A stretch of DNA of 64,000 bases from Ostrinia nubilalis (Eukaryota > Arthropoda > Insecta > Lepidoptera > Crambidae), in NCBI RefSeq assembly GCF_963855985.1, contig NC_087098.1, forward strand, positions 16,512,501 through 16,576,500. Direction: 5' to 3'. Positions 1 through 13,000 of the stretch are shown here, piece by piece (the first letter of the stretch is position 1; each line of letters starts with the position of its first letter). The position numbers and the translations under genes were made by a program. The notes beneath the pieces were generated by a model. The model saw only the letters and a list, made by a program, of their open reading frames with translations, did no database searches and was not told where the DNA came from.

Positions 1-349
1 ATCCTAAGTAGGTCATTTAAATAATTTTAACATTTGGTAAAACTGCGACATTGTTTCTATGAGTTAGGTTTTGTAAGCTGGAAAACTTATCCCATTATAT
101 TTTTTATTTTAAGAAATCAATCCGAGATTATCTTGGCCCTCTTCAGAACAGACATTTATTCCTTCTCTAATAAATTAAGTCACCATCCTTTGAATTATTC
201 GCTATTATTATGGGATATTTTTGGGTCTCCGAATTGCCTAATTTTTTAATGTTTATGGCATACTAACTTCTTGGCTGATGTGTTTAGCTTCTTTACGCCT
301 AAAATTTTTTCACCAAAACTTAATTTCCCAAATACGACATTATTCCAGT
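1..349. other. AT-rich spacer, no gene seen
   Basis: The stretch is AT-rich and carries only a short chance open frame (34-249, plus strand) with no recognisable motif or splice context. I see no gene, RNA or clear repeat here. Confidence 0.5.
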
Positions 350-533
350 TATTTGGTACCTACAAATTAACGTGGTTACCCGGAAAGATTTCCGGGAGTT
401 TTAAAAATTGGTATTTTTATAGATTTTGATGTGCTCTTTCCGAATTTCAACTTTGCGACTTCGTACGGTTGCCGCTCTCGCCGCCATATTGAAAAAATGC
501 CGCCTAAAAGAAGGTTTTTGATAATTACTTTTA
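350..533. mobile_element. Solo arm of a TIR DNA-element family
   Basis: This ~180 bp stretch matches both arms of the larger element at 5072-6467. Shared blocks are the opening ATTCCAG/TAGTCCAG, the ACGTGGTTACC-GGAAAG-TTCCGGGAGTTTT run, and the end before a TTTTTGATAATTAC-like block. The opposite arm is not seen nearby, so it looks like a single remaining arm or a deletion derivative. Confidence 0.5.
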
Positions 534-539
534 CCCTAA

Positions 540-1043
540 AGTCTGATTTTTAATTCGACGGAATTTCGACATTTCAGAAGTGTTGCCAACATTGAAACAT
601 TCCCACTAAGAATGGAGAACATTTTCACAAATTAAAAAATAATCCTTTCTTGAATTTAAGGTTTCACTTGAAAAGCTAAGGCTTAAAAATGTACTGATCA
701 TTTCAAAATGGTTATTTGAATTTTTATTATCATATTTTTGAAGTTATAAATAAAATTGGGAAATTATTTTTCTATTACTGGACTCCCTGGCCAATAATCC
801 ATGGGTTACAAACCTTTTTTATGAAAATCCTTTTGTTAATAAAATCTTAACTACATAAAATAACCAATTTAACAAGATGCCAATTTTATAATCCAAGTTT
901 TATTTATTTATTGTAAGTTGTACTTGATGAAATTTCATTACATACCTATTATTTATTAATAATTCAAAGCAAAAAAGGCTTATTACATCTAAATTGTCAA
1001 AAAATGACAGCTGTCAGAATTCCGCCGAATTAAAAATCGGACT
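540..1043. mobile_element. ~500 bp TIR element (MITE-like)
   Basis: The left end (540-571) begins AGTCTGATTTTTAATTCGAC. The right end (1012-1043), read on the other strand, begins AGTCCGATTTTTAATTCGGC. These are imperfect inverted repeats of about 32 bp round ~440 bp of AT-rich sequence with no open frame. It is a non-autonomous DNA element by structure; the superfamily is not determined. Confidence 0.55.
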
Positions 1044-1525
1044 AGACCTACATGATAAAATTATTTTATACAAAAATAAACTAGACAACATTACATTGTT
1101 TCCATAACTCTTTTTGTAAAATCAACAGTGTAGGAGCAGGAGCGCCGCAAAGTGTATTCAATGTGCATTTCACCTACAAAACTAATTTCTTTACCACCTT
1201 GTGTAAAGTATTATTTTATTCTTCAGCATATCTAGGCACCCGGTAGCGTGTTCTGTCACGATCAAAGAAAAAAGAACTCGCAATTTACAGGTGTGTGTAG
1301 TATTAAAGAAATCATTTCGAGCTACCTTTGACCCCTTCACAATTCAAAACCTATTTAACCTACATGCATACAATTCAGCACATTTATTTAACCATAATTT
1401 ACTTGTCCAGAATCAAAAATTTTATAAATGGAGCTTAAACAGTTATTGATATATTGACGTTCCAATCGAGTCAAAGAGATCAAGTTAGTGAGTTAAATAG
1501 AAAGACACGGGTGTTACCCGACATT

Positions 1526-1636
1526 TATTAATGAGTTTCATTATGTACTCACGGTTTGACGTTTCGGCTGCTATGCTGCAGCCGTGGTCACGAGCAGACT
1601 GGCGGTTCGCGAGTACATAATGTAACTCATTAACCC
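1526..1636. repeat. Short hairpin repeat
   Basis: Arms TAATGAGTTTCATTATGTAC (about 1530) and GTACATAATGTAACTCATTA (about 1615) face each other round a GC-richer core with GACGTTTCGGCTG and CAGCCGTGGTCACG. A related core occurs at about 3606-3650, so this is a dispersed repeat rather than a unique site. Confidence 0.5.
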
Positions 1637-1841
1637 ACTTGTTACGGAATTCACTTTTTCTATCACTTACCTTAAATCAGTCCTGATAAATTTATCTCAA
1701 AACAATCGCTCCAAAACTTTATAGTTATTTACGTCAGTGTACTTATAAGACTTGGACAGTACTGCGACACACCTCATCTTTCAAATGTTGCACATAAAAA
1801 TTGTTTACACTACCCACATTAATAAAAATATTTATGTAAAA

Positions 1842-1869
1842 ACTAGCGTTCTTTTAAAAGAACGCTAGT
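1842..1869. repeat. Perfect 28-bp palindrome
   Basis: The 28 bp read identically on both strands; each half is 14 bp, the left half being ACTAGCGTTCTTTT. It sits just outside the main left arm of the foldback element that starts near 1878, inside a ~230 bp block of the left arm that is missing from the right arm. Confidence 0.6.
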
Positions 1870-1877
1870 AACATAGT

Positions 1878-3309
1878 CCAGTAGAATTAGCTTTTAAATC
1901 GGAAATAATTCCTACAAAAGATTTTATTGTTTTAATGGCTTCATTGGTTGCCCATTAAGACTCTCCTAAGTTTTCGACTTCGACGGAGTTGTGCTTAAGT
2001 GGTGGGGGCCCCCGAAAGAGGCATTTTTTCGGTTTTCCGGTTATACCGCCGCGTAAAGGACTTACCCTATCAAAAAGTGGTCTTCATGACGGTTGAAGGG
2101 CACTTAATCCTGCATTGAATAAGACCAAATTCATATGTTTTGGACAAACCGTTCTCGCGCTAAAGTTCGGCAAAATAGAAAATATACGTATAATTAATGA
2201 CCCTCTCCACGTCCAATGGTTTGTTACCCACAGGCTTCCATGTCTTGAAAAGGGCCACCTCAACTAGTGTAACCCTATCAAGGCTTACGAGCTTGATGCG
2301 CCTATCCTTGTTCGTCCCAGCCGTTCCTTAACTGCGGTTGCTGCACCTCTTCCTGGCACTCACCTGAACGACTCTGTGTTACCTACTGTGGCTGCCCCTC
2401 TTCCTTGTATCCTCCGGCATGACTACGTTGCCTAGCCGTATGCCTGGTCTAAAATTCGACGCCAAAAATCAACAACAACAAGTTCATATTAAAACGCTGA
2501 AGAGTTTTTTGTTTGTTTGTTTGAACGCGCTAATCTTAAGAATTGCTAGTTTGATTGAAATCATTATTTTTGTGTTGAATAGCTCATACATTGAGGAAGG
2601 CTATAGGATATATACAATCACTCTACGACTAATAGAGGCGAAGCAGTAAAGAAAAATGTTGCAAGCACGGGAAATAGTATTTAAACTATTTTCACTCGTA
2701 CGAAGTTGATTTTGTGGCGTCGAATCTTGGACCAGGCATATGGCTAAGCAATGAAATCGTACAGGAGGGTACAAGGATGAGGGGCAGCCACATTAGGTAA
2801 CACAGAGTCGTTCAGGAGAGTGCTAGGAAGAGGTGCAGCAACCGCAGTTAAGGAACGGCTGGGACGAACAAGGATAAGCGAATCAAACTCGTGAGCCTTG
2901 TTAGGGTTACACTGGTTAAGGCAACCCTTTACAAGGCTTGGAAGCATGTGGGTAACAAGCCACTGGACGTGGAGAGGGTCATTAATTGTACGTATATTTT
3001 CTACTTTGCCGAACTTTAGCGCGAGAACGGTTTGTCCAAAACATATGAATTTGGTCTTATTCAATGCAGGATTAAGTGCCCTTTAACCGTCATGAAGACC
3101 ACTTTTCGATAGGGTAAGTCCTTTACGCGGTATAACCGGAAAACCGAAAAAACGCCCCTTTCGGGGGCCCCCACCACTTAAGCACAACTCCGTCGAAGTC
3201 GAAAACTTAGGAGAGTCTTAATGGGCAACCAATGAAGCCATTAAAGCAAAAAAATCTTTTGTAGGAATTATTTCCGATTTAATCAATTTTTGTGTTTAAT
3301 TCTACTGGC
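1878..3309. mobile_element. Foldback element with ~600 bp inverted arms
   Basis: The left arm (about 1878-2472) is repeated in inverse orientation at about 2706-3309, round a loop of about 233 bp. Scattered mismatches and small indels separate the arms. A short outer match (TTAACCCACTTGTTA at 1632-1646, inverse at 3311-3325) suggests the original arms were longer and that ~230 bp was inserted into the left arm. The arms share a partly open frame (2744-3064 minus, 106 aa) that I do not recognise; the left copy is broken by a stop. Structure fits a foldback-type DNA element; no transposase is seen. Confidence 0.7.
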
Positions 3310-3366
3310 CTAACAAGTGGGTTAATAAATTTTGCGTTAAGACTCGTGTCTTTCTTTTTAAGTCGA

Positions 3367-3569
3367 AATGGAACGCGAAAATTTAAAATCTTATGCGTTA
3401 GTGAGTAACAATCAGTCATACAATGCCCGTTTAAACGTCAATATAATAATCAATAACTACATAGGAGCTACATTTAGTCCAATGAATGCTTTAACGACGG
3501 TGTAGAGCGAAACTCTGAAATGTTCACTTCCTAACGTGACGCGAAATTTTAAAATTTCGCGTTCCATTT
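3367..3569. repeat. Hairpin repeat with AATGGAACGCGAAA ends
   Basis: AATGGAACGCGAAAATTTAA at 3367 is mirrored by TTAAAATTTCGCGTTCCATT near 3549-3568, enclosing ~160 bp. It lies directly beside the large foldback element and shares the AGACACGGGT/AGACTCGTGT-type flank seen at 1500, so it is probably part of the same repeat cluster. Confidence 0.45.
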
Positions 3570-4036
3570 CAATTATTAAAATGAAGAAACTTAGCAACTC
3601 ACAGCTTGACGTTTCGGCTGTATTGTTAAAGCCGTGGTCAAAAGCAGACGTCCACTCATATAAAAATGTCGCGTTGAGACCCGTGTGTTGTTGTTATCTG
3701 TACTCTAGCTCTCTATTTGAGTCGTGGTAGCCTCGTATATTTCACTTTTAGAATACACCTGTGTCAAACTGAAAATCTTTAAAGAAAAGGAAACATAATA
3801 ACAATATCGGTAATTGTATTTGTGAGTTTACTTTATGATTTTATTAACTGTCCTATGCTCTTGAATAAAGACACTCGAGAGAGTTTCAATTCTGAAATCG
3901 CTTATATACCTTTGTTTATCACGAATGAGTCTGAATCTATTTTAGTGGTAATTGTAAAGGTGCAAATAAAAATATTAAGTAATATTAAATTTTTATGTAA
4001 GTTTTAAAGCCTTTTATCAATATTGGTATAAATAAT

Positions 4037-4042
4037 ATTTTA
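4037..4042 (-). promoter_or_regulatory. AATAAA poly(A) signal overlapping the gene A stop
   Basis: Read on the minus strand, AATAAA begins at 4042 and overlaps the TAA stop codon (4042-4040). If used, the 3' UTR would be only a few tens of bases. No better signal was found close by. Confidence 0.4.
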
Positions 4043-7000
4043 TTGTGAGTTGTCAGTGTTCCGGCCGAGGTCCTCGGCGTCGCGCATGGTGTCGGGCAGC
4101 TTGGTGCCGAGCGTCTCCGGCGTCGTGAGCACCAGCAGCGCCGACAGCAGCGCGAAGCTGCCGAACAGCACCGACGGCAGGGGAGCCCACACCTCTTGGG
4201 CCTGAATGTGATAACGTGAGATTTCAATCAATATTTATCAAAATTAAATAATATACCTAGCCCAATAATTTTACCTTTATCATCATCATCATCATTTCAG
4301 CCATAGGACGTCCACTGCTGAACATAGGCCTCCCCTAATGCTTTCCACGTTGATCGATTGGTAGCGGCCTGCATCCAGCGCTTCCCTGCTACCTTTACGA
4401 TGTCGTCGGTCCACCTTGTAGGTGGACGTAACGCTGCGTTTTCCGGTACGCGGCCTCGGCGGCGGCGACGCATTAGCAAGCTGAAGTGGCAATGGGCAGG
4501 GCATATAGTACGCAGAACTGACGGCCGATGCTGCAGCAAGGTTTTACCTTTATATTGTGAAATTATCTCATATTCATAATGCCCAAAATAACCATATTCA
4601 TATCATAATACTCGTACCTATAATGGACAACACGCATAAGTCGTAATATTAAGTTAAATTATGACTTAATTTAAAGTTTAGATCACACACATTACACTAG
4701 TTTTTATTTCACCTCAATCCATCCAGTATTACCGAAGATAGAGCCTCGAGAAGTTTACGGACATTTTAAAATTTTCAAAAATTTCCAATATTCGCGCGTG
4801 ACGTCACAACATGATTTTGCAGCCCCCGCACGTTAACCCATTTACCACTTTTTGTCTTTTTCCAACTAAAATAAAATTTTACCTAACTGACAATTGTTGT
4901 TAGTTGTCATCGTTCAATCACATTTCAAACTAGGCGCTAAAAAAGTAACCATTATTATGCCACCTATTGCCAATTTTGTGCACTATGAAGCCATTTTTAC
5001 ATTTATGCACTTAAATAGAAATTTTCTGGAAAAATAACCAAGTTTGTGTCTCTGTGCTCAATAACAAGTAAATAGTCCAGTATTTGTTAATTTTACTTGG
5101 AAAGTTTTCCGGAATTTTTGAAAATTGGTGAATAAATAGATTTCGCTATGTTCTTTCCGAATTTTGTGACCTAGTTTATAGCCGCGCGCGCGCCCGCCTT
5201 ATTGAAAAAAATCCGCCTTAAAAAGGTTTTTGACAACTACTTTTTTCATTTTATAATTTTTGGGACATAGACAAGCTAAGAAGCTTTGATAAATGTGATA
5301 AATTTCATGTAATGTAAGTTAAATAGATTAAGAGTTGTGAAACAGTCAAATTAATGTACCTGCTAAATTGCGAGTTATTTGTTTTCTTTGATCATGGCAG
5401 GACACGCTGCCGGGTGTCCAAAATATGCTGAAGTATAAAAAAATTCGCGTTGCTGAAGTATACATTTTTTTTGTCTTGTTTGTTTCTACATTACATAATT
5501 GTAACCTACTAATATTATAAATGCGAAAGTTTGGATGTCTGGAAGTTTAAAATAAAGTAAAGTAATGTTTATTTCTCACCAGCATAACAGATAATATTAT
5601 GATAACAAACAATCAGGAAAAACAAAAAGTAAGAATGTTGGTGGGTTGATACCTGAACTAGGAAGATTCCTGTGTCTCAGGTTTGTTACTCTTTCACGCA
5701 AAAAGTACTCAACGGATTTTGTTGAAACTGTACAATATTATTGTTTTGTTTGTTACTCAGATTAACATATAGGCTATAATTTATGCCGATCTGTGACACT
5801 AAATTTCACGCAGGTGAAGCCGCAGGCAAAAGCTAGTCGTGAAATAAATAGGAAAGTTTAAGGTTCTGAAACGTGGTCGCTTACTATGGGCCTCATAAGA
5901 AAGCTCAAGGTCACCCAAAGGGTGATGGAGCGGGCTATGCTCGGGGTTTCCCTGCGTGACCGAATCAGAAATGAGGAGATCCGCAGGAGAGCCAAAGTGA
6001 CCGACATAGCACGCAGAATTGCTAAAATCAAGTGGCAGTGGGCGGGACACATAGCTCGTAGAGACAGACAGAGTTGGGGCAGAAAATTTCTTGAGTGGCG
6101 ACCACGGGCTGGAAGACGTAGCGTGGGCAGGCCTCCTACTAGGTGGACCGACGATCTGGTAAAGGTCGCGGGAAGAACCTGAATGCGGGCAGCGCAGGAC
6201 TGTTCATTATGAAAAACCTATGGAAAACCCAAAGGCCTCTCGCCTTTGTCCAGCAGTGAACGTCATTTGGCTGTAACGACGAAATAGGAAAGAATGTAAC
6301 TATCAAAAATCTTCTCTAAGGCAGCATTTTTCCAATTTCGCAACGAGCGCGGCAATCACACTTAACTAACAGAGAGCATAGCGAAATCTATTTTAATCAC
6401 CAATTTTCAAAACTCCCGGAACACTTTCCAGGTAACCACGTTAATTTGTACCAAACGACTGGACTATAATTAAATAGATATAAAAATTTGGGTACATCTT
6501 CTCAAAAACAAAAGAACTGGTGCTAAAAGGGTTAAGTGACGTTTTGACGTTTGTAGAGGGCCTTGTAGAAGGGGAGGCTATGGTGCTGAATGTGGATTAA
6601 CTCGAGTGTCATAGTAACTTATTAGACTGCTAAGCTTGATGATAAAAAGAAAAATATTTTATTCAATGTACATAGTCTGGTCATAAGTTCTGTCATATGA
6701 TAATAACTTTTGAATTTTGAATGTAGGTTTCAAAAACATTTTTTACTGAATTAGAATTAAAAAGAAAAAATGTGCGATAGTTCGAATTTTATTGTATGTG
6801 TAGTGGACGCATAAAGAAGTCCGAACTGCAGTTGTCACGTTGCATTGCTACGCGCCAAAGCAGATTTTCGTTGTGCTGAAAAAGTTTAGTTTATCTTTTC
6901 ATCAAATGATAGGTATAGGTGTACCAGAATCTCATGGCAAACAAAAATATTGGAAAAGTGTGTCTTTCATATGGCAAATGTCTATGGCTTTATTGTCACC

Positions 7001-10000
7001 TGTCAAAGTAAATCAAGTGAACTGTCAGTCGCTGCAGAAATTTTGTAATCTCTTCATGCCTATTTGTTATTTTTGTGAAAAAGTCGAAAAAGCTCAAGCA
7101 AGTCATATTGTTTTCAATGTGTATTGTAAAATAAGGCATAATTCAAAGTCAATCTTTGATTTTAAAGCGCGTCGTTGAGTTGACAGTAAGTTGGAGTGAA
7201 ATTGGATACATTTAGTTTATTACCTAACTGCGTCAGAAGGAGGGTTTTTATTATTATTATTCTTATAATAGCTGCTTTATCGGGGGTTTCAGGTGTACCT
7301 CACAAATTGGTGCAGAGGAATGGTGAAATTGTTATGACCATGTAAATAAAATTGAAAAAGATTTCATCAAGTAAGATGTAAGATAGAATAATTGAAATGG
7401 TGGAAGAGCAATTTATAATAAATACCTCTTTATCTTGATCATCTATTGAAGAAAAGTGTAATCCTTGGAATCGTTTTCTAGTTCTGAATGAAGTGATTAG
7501 TTATAAGTATGATACATAATAAAATTAGTTACATAAAGTAATATACGATTTACTTATTTTTCAAGACATTTTCCTATTATTATTACTGACGGGATTGCTA
7601 CCATGTACCTTAGTTTTGAGTTTCCAATATTTCGGCACTGTTGCAAGCGCCATGGTCACGGAGTAACTGAAGAAATTAAAACCAGACATCGTTCAGATGT
7701 GCGTTCAAAAGACCTGAGATTTTAAAAAATCCCACGTTTTGTTTAAACAGTAAGCGAAAAAAAAGTGACTTGAAAATGGAATACAAAATGATAAGGTATG
7801 GTAAATGATAGATAAGTCTTTATCAATGAAGAAGCAGAAGTTCAATTTCATGTGTCCTCCATCTAGGCTAGTTTCCATCGTCACTCAAAGTTTGGCTGCG
7901 GTCTCAAATTTGGGCTTAATTGAGGTATTTTTTGGGTGAGAGGCATAAGAACTAATGCCGTTTTATATCAAAAATTCATACTTAAAGGTAATCAACCAGG
8001 TACAAAGTATTTCCTTGTATGTTAGTCTGCCACTCTTTAGTAAGTCCCGAAATCCCCGCTTCGGCTCCCCTACTAACCATTCTAACCATTGTACACAGAT
8101 AATATCTTACATGCAGCTTTTCATGTTACTACGTCACATTTTCAAAATCCGCGCGGAAAATCGCTCCTAGCGGAAGAGCGCACTTTGAGCTTGAATATTT
8201 CAGTCATTTTTAAAGATATCAAAAAAGTAAAAATACAGTATTCATTCTAATTTTTTGTAGTATTTTTTTGGCATCTTCAACAAAAATTGTGCGCCATGTC
8301 CATTGTGTATTATAGTTTTACGTGTTCGTTAAAGATCTTAGATGCCCTACAGGTAAGCCTAGTTTTGTTAGAATTCCAAACGTTATTCTTACCGGGCATC
8401 AAGGCAATCAGGGTTACGTTGAACACCTAAGCTTCATATATTGTAATGATATTTGTCTGTGTATCAGAATTGTTTGTTTCCCTAATATAAATAAATACCA
8501 AACAGCAGTGGTAGGGTTAATATTGGGACGTGTAAAAGTGCTTTTTAAAAGCCTATTTGCAAAAATAAATGAATTTTATGAATTTTACCTAAATTACTTT
8601 GGGTACAGACTACCAACTCATTATCTACACCATGTCTCATAGATAGCTTGCAAAAGCTAACGCTAAAGCAAGATGTTAGGTAACTTCAAGAAGAGAGATA
8701 CCTATTGTTATTGATTTTAACTAACCAGAGCTGGCGTTAGTGGCGCCGTGATGGAGCCCAGCCGGCCCACCATGGAGGAGAAGGCGAACAGCTTGTGTCG
8801 GTGCTTGGTGGGGTACAGCTCCGCCGTGTACACGTATACCGACGTCATCACCACCGCTATGCTGTACTTTCCGATCAAGTAGGCGGCTAATGAAAGCCCA
8901 TCCATACCTGAAATTGTTTACCAAACTTGGCCTTATTAACTGCTTTATTCGGCATCCTAAATAATTCATAATACATACATAGGTTTCTTTAAAAAATATG
9001 ATAAATATCTTGAAACAAACTCATACGAACCTTCAGGTAAAAATGCAAATGTAAATTGACAAACTGCGCACAATGTGTAAGCGCTAATCAGGACAGGCTT
9101 CCTTCCAATCCTATCCAACAGTAATATTGCTGTCCAGAAGCCAGGAATCTCGATTGCTGCTACGATAGCGTAGTTCAAGTACGAATTTCCAGAAAGGTTC
9201 ACCGCATTGACGTTCATGCCGTAGTACACCAATGTGTTCGTTATCCACCAGATTGGAGAGACGCAGCATCTTAATAAAATCACACGAGACTTGAAGACTA
9301 AAATTGGGAGCCAAGGCTCTTTTAGTTTCTCTCTATTCTTCTCCGCTTCAGCAGAGGCCCTTAATGCTTCCAATGATTTCTCGGATAATTCTTTCCCATT
9401 TCTCTTTGCAACTTTTTTCAGAATATTTTCAGCTTCCTCGTACCGGCCTTTGCTCATGAGCCACCTCACTGACTCCGCAAGTATCCAAAAGTATGAGATG
9501 ACGAGCAGCTGAGGGGCGTATAGTATTTGAGTTAAAGGTCTCCAAGCTGGCATTCCCCAAGCGATGAAGCCCAGTATTATCTGACCAACAGCGAACATGG
9601 TTGAAATCGTTGCTCCTGCTATTACTCGGTATTTAGGACCAACTAGCTCAGTTACTGTAACAATAAATTCAGTTTAAAAGTTAAACTACCCATTTTAAAG
9701 CAGGCGTAAACTTAAAAATTTAAAACGCCAATAAACATTTCGGCTAAAGAGCGGAATAAAACACTCTCTCCTACTACTCATCTTCTCTACCCATCGGTCT
9801 ACTAACAAACAAAAATTGCTGAGGGCCAACTTTACTATGTCAAAAATTTGCTAATGGCCACTTTCACACACCTAAAATATAGCATGAAGAGAAAGCCCCT
9901 GCTCCCACAGCAGACTCGATGACCTCCAGCGCCAGGAACCACTCGTAGCTGTTGACGAAGGAGCGCACGAGGCCGAGCCAGCCGGTGTTGAAGGCGTTGA

Positions 10001-13000
10001 GCGTGAGCGCCACGCGCCGGCCCCAGCGGTCCGACACGTAGCCCGTGATGGGCAGCACGAGCAGCGTGCCGATGGTGCGGATGGACCCTATCTGAGATCG
10101 CCGCCACTCATCACAGGCAAGATCAAACTGAAATCACAATTTCCAAAAAATGGTACAATTGTCCCCGGTCTACCCTATTTATATTATAATATAGACTTTA
10201 TACGAGTAAAGCCTGGTCCATGAGCACGTAGAATTTTGTCCAATGACCCCGTAATTATGTTGCTGTCGCGCTCGCACACTCACTGCGGGCGCCCGTCGCA
10301 CAGTCGCGACAGCAATATAATTACGCGCGAGCGATAAGGATGGGTAGCTTGGGGTCATTGGACAAAATTCTACGTGCTCATGGACCAGGCTTTGGTCACT
10401 ACTTCAAATATAATCCCCACTCATCCCTACTTTGCCTGTCTGTCTACATCTCTGTCTGTCTGTTACCGCTTTCACACCTAAACCACTGAACCAATTTTGA
10501 TAAAATTTGGTACCTATCTATCTATAGAGGTAGTTTCAGTGGCGGATTTACCAATAGGCCAAGTAGGCCAGTGCCTAGGGCGGCAGATTTAGAGGGGCGG
10601 CAAATTTAGCAATTTTTTTTTTACAGGAAAAAAATTACAATAATACGTATACACAAACCATACATAAATAAACGATTAATAAACGCACTGTAATATATAC
10701 TAGGTACTTATGTGATCATGAATTTTAAAATATTCCAATAGCGTTTCAATAAAAATAAAATAAAAAACTCGTAACACAGGATCTTCGGAGCCTAGCACGA
10801 GCACCATCTCTCCACAACTTCGCGTATATTGTCTTACAGGGTGGCCCAGAAGAAAATTCACTTTTTAAAATTCAAGCAAACGAAAACTGTACATTTTTGT
10901 AGAACTTTAGCTATTGCAGTTTAAAGGAAATTTAGTGCAATTTATTTTAAAATTTACTATATTTTATAAATTTTATCGTACATGTGATTCCCTTGACGTT
11001 TACAACATTCGGTCAACATACGTCAAAATTTTGGAAAACTTTCGTAAGCGCTCCTGCACACGACGCCGCTACCACGCCGCCGCCGCGCCGTCGCCGCACC
11101 TTTGCATTGTTTATACGCGCCGCGTGAACACCGCTGCCGCGCCGCCGCCGCGCCGCGCGCGAAAATATGCTTTGACGGCGCGGTGGCGGCGCGGCGGCGG
11201 TTTTACTCGGTGCGTATGAACAGTGTAGCGGCGCGGCGGCGGCGCGGTGGCGGCGTCGTGTGCAGGAGCCCTTAGAGTTACCTCAGGATGGATGAATGCT
11301 GCAGAGTTTTTGGATTATTAGAGTACCTACTCTGCTCATAAGGTAACCCCACAAAAAGAAGTCTGCTGGAATGAGATTAGCGCTTAGAGGCAGTGAGATT
11401 TCACCCCTGCTTAATTGGTTTATTGCATTGAAAGGTGATTAATTTTTGAGAGCGCTATACTGGTAGGCTGAAAAACTTTTTGATTTCAAAGCTGCAAGAT
11501 TCTCAAGGTTATGACCGGAGCACTTGGTTTCATCAAGATGGGGCTGCGTGTCACACTTCAACTGAGAGCATTTAGATGGTAAGAGACATGTTCCCACAAA
11601 AAAATAATTTCAGGCAGGGGCGACATCTCCTGGCCACCAGAAAGCCCTGATCTCACTCCAGAAAATTCTTTTTTGTGGTGTTACATTAAGAATAGAGTAT
11701 ACTTTTATAATTCAACAACCATGCAGCAACAGAAGCTGAGCATTCGGCAAAAAATTGAAAATAGGTTTCGAGGTGATTCTGACGAACGCATTCCAAGATT
11801 TTGATGTATGTTGATCGAATGTTGTAAGCGTCAAGGAAATCTCCTGGGCGATGTAATTTAATAAAGGTAAATTTAAAAATAAATTGCATTAAATTTTCTC
11901 TAAATTGCAATAGTTAAAGTTCTATAAAAATGTACAGTTTTCGTTTCCTTGAATTTTCAAAAGTGAATTTTCTTCTGGGCCACCCTGTATTACCAAGCCT
12001 TGGTCTTTCTGTTTACCTTTAAGTAGTTCTTAGCTAATTATACTGGATATAGCACTTCGCATGGCTCTGTGCACACCGGTGACAAATTGTTCAGGTGAGA
12101 GAAGCTTTTCTTGCTTAAAACGGGTTAAAAACTATCTACGATCTACTTTAAGTCAAGAAAAGCTTAATATCATTAAGTTCACAATCATACTACCTAATAA
12201 CGGGATTAAACTAACGTATTGAATTTCAAAAGTCAGTAGGGGCAGGCCTGCTCATCTCCGCGAGTTTACATCGAAAACAAAACACGCACGATGGCCCACC
12301 TACAGGATACTATTCGACAAGGCCTCACATACAAGCGAACATTGACTCACGCACGCGTATTCTTGTGTATGATGGAAGAAAATAAAGAAAATGGTGTTAC
12401 TAAATACTGTGCAGTATTTAACTGCCTAAATAATAATAAAAAAACCGGCCAAGTGCGAGTCGGGCTCGCACACCGAGGGTTCCGCCGTACAAACGTAGCG
12501 GTTTACAATTTATGACGTATTAAATCAAATTACTTACTTGATTCCGTTGCGAGTAGTGGCGAATTTCAAAATATGCGGTATGATTATTTTTTATTTATTT
12601 ATTTTTCCTATATTTGCATTATAGGTAAGTACTTACCTCAGCGTTTTGAATTTTTGCGTTGATTTAGAATTTCTCACAGTTTAGAGGCAATTAGATTTAA
12701 GAAGTGTTTGATATGAATTTCAACTTTAATATCTCTACGCGTTCATGTGAAAAAGGGTAGGTAGTAAGTTTATAATTATTAAAAAAATATTTTATGTCAT
12801 GTAAGCAAAAATAATATTTTAAATTTTAATATAACTTCAAATTTATCATTTTCGCAATTTTTCCTTTATCTGTACTATATAACGTTGCTTCGTGCCGAAT
12901 TTCAAGATTCTGAGTTCACAGGAAGTACCTTTTAGGTTTTGATTCCCTAGCGTGTGACGGAAATTCGTCTAAGGTGTCGGTATAAACTGCTGTATCTTTT

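Larger units (their letters stand above)
5072..6467. mobile_element. ~1.4 kb TIR DNA element with nested inserts
   Basis: The ends are TAGTCCAGT...ACTGGACTA and continue as ~180 bp diverged inverted arms (about 5072-5250 and 6290-6467) that share a TTCCGG block and the TTTTGAAAATTGGTGA-type run. The interior is filled by a split dispersed repeat (5508-5845) and a full-length-flanked RTE tail (5857-6281). No transposase frame is seen. A single arm of the same family lies at 350-533. Confidence 0.6.

Noticed and set aside
2744..3064. 106-aa open frame in the right arm of the foldback element
   Set aside because: The matching frame in the left arm is broken and no known domain is seen; treated as part of the repeat.
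4040..4201. The exon as a leftover of a third, lost transporter gene
   Set aside because: Its phase and acceptor fit gene A exactly and no other C-terminal exon for A is present; kept as gene A exon 6 despite the 4.5-kb intron.
6840..7178. 112-aa open frame, plus strand
   Set aside because: No motif, no splice partners, AT-rich codon use unlike the real exons nearby; it lies in an intron of gene A.
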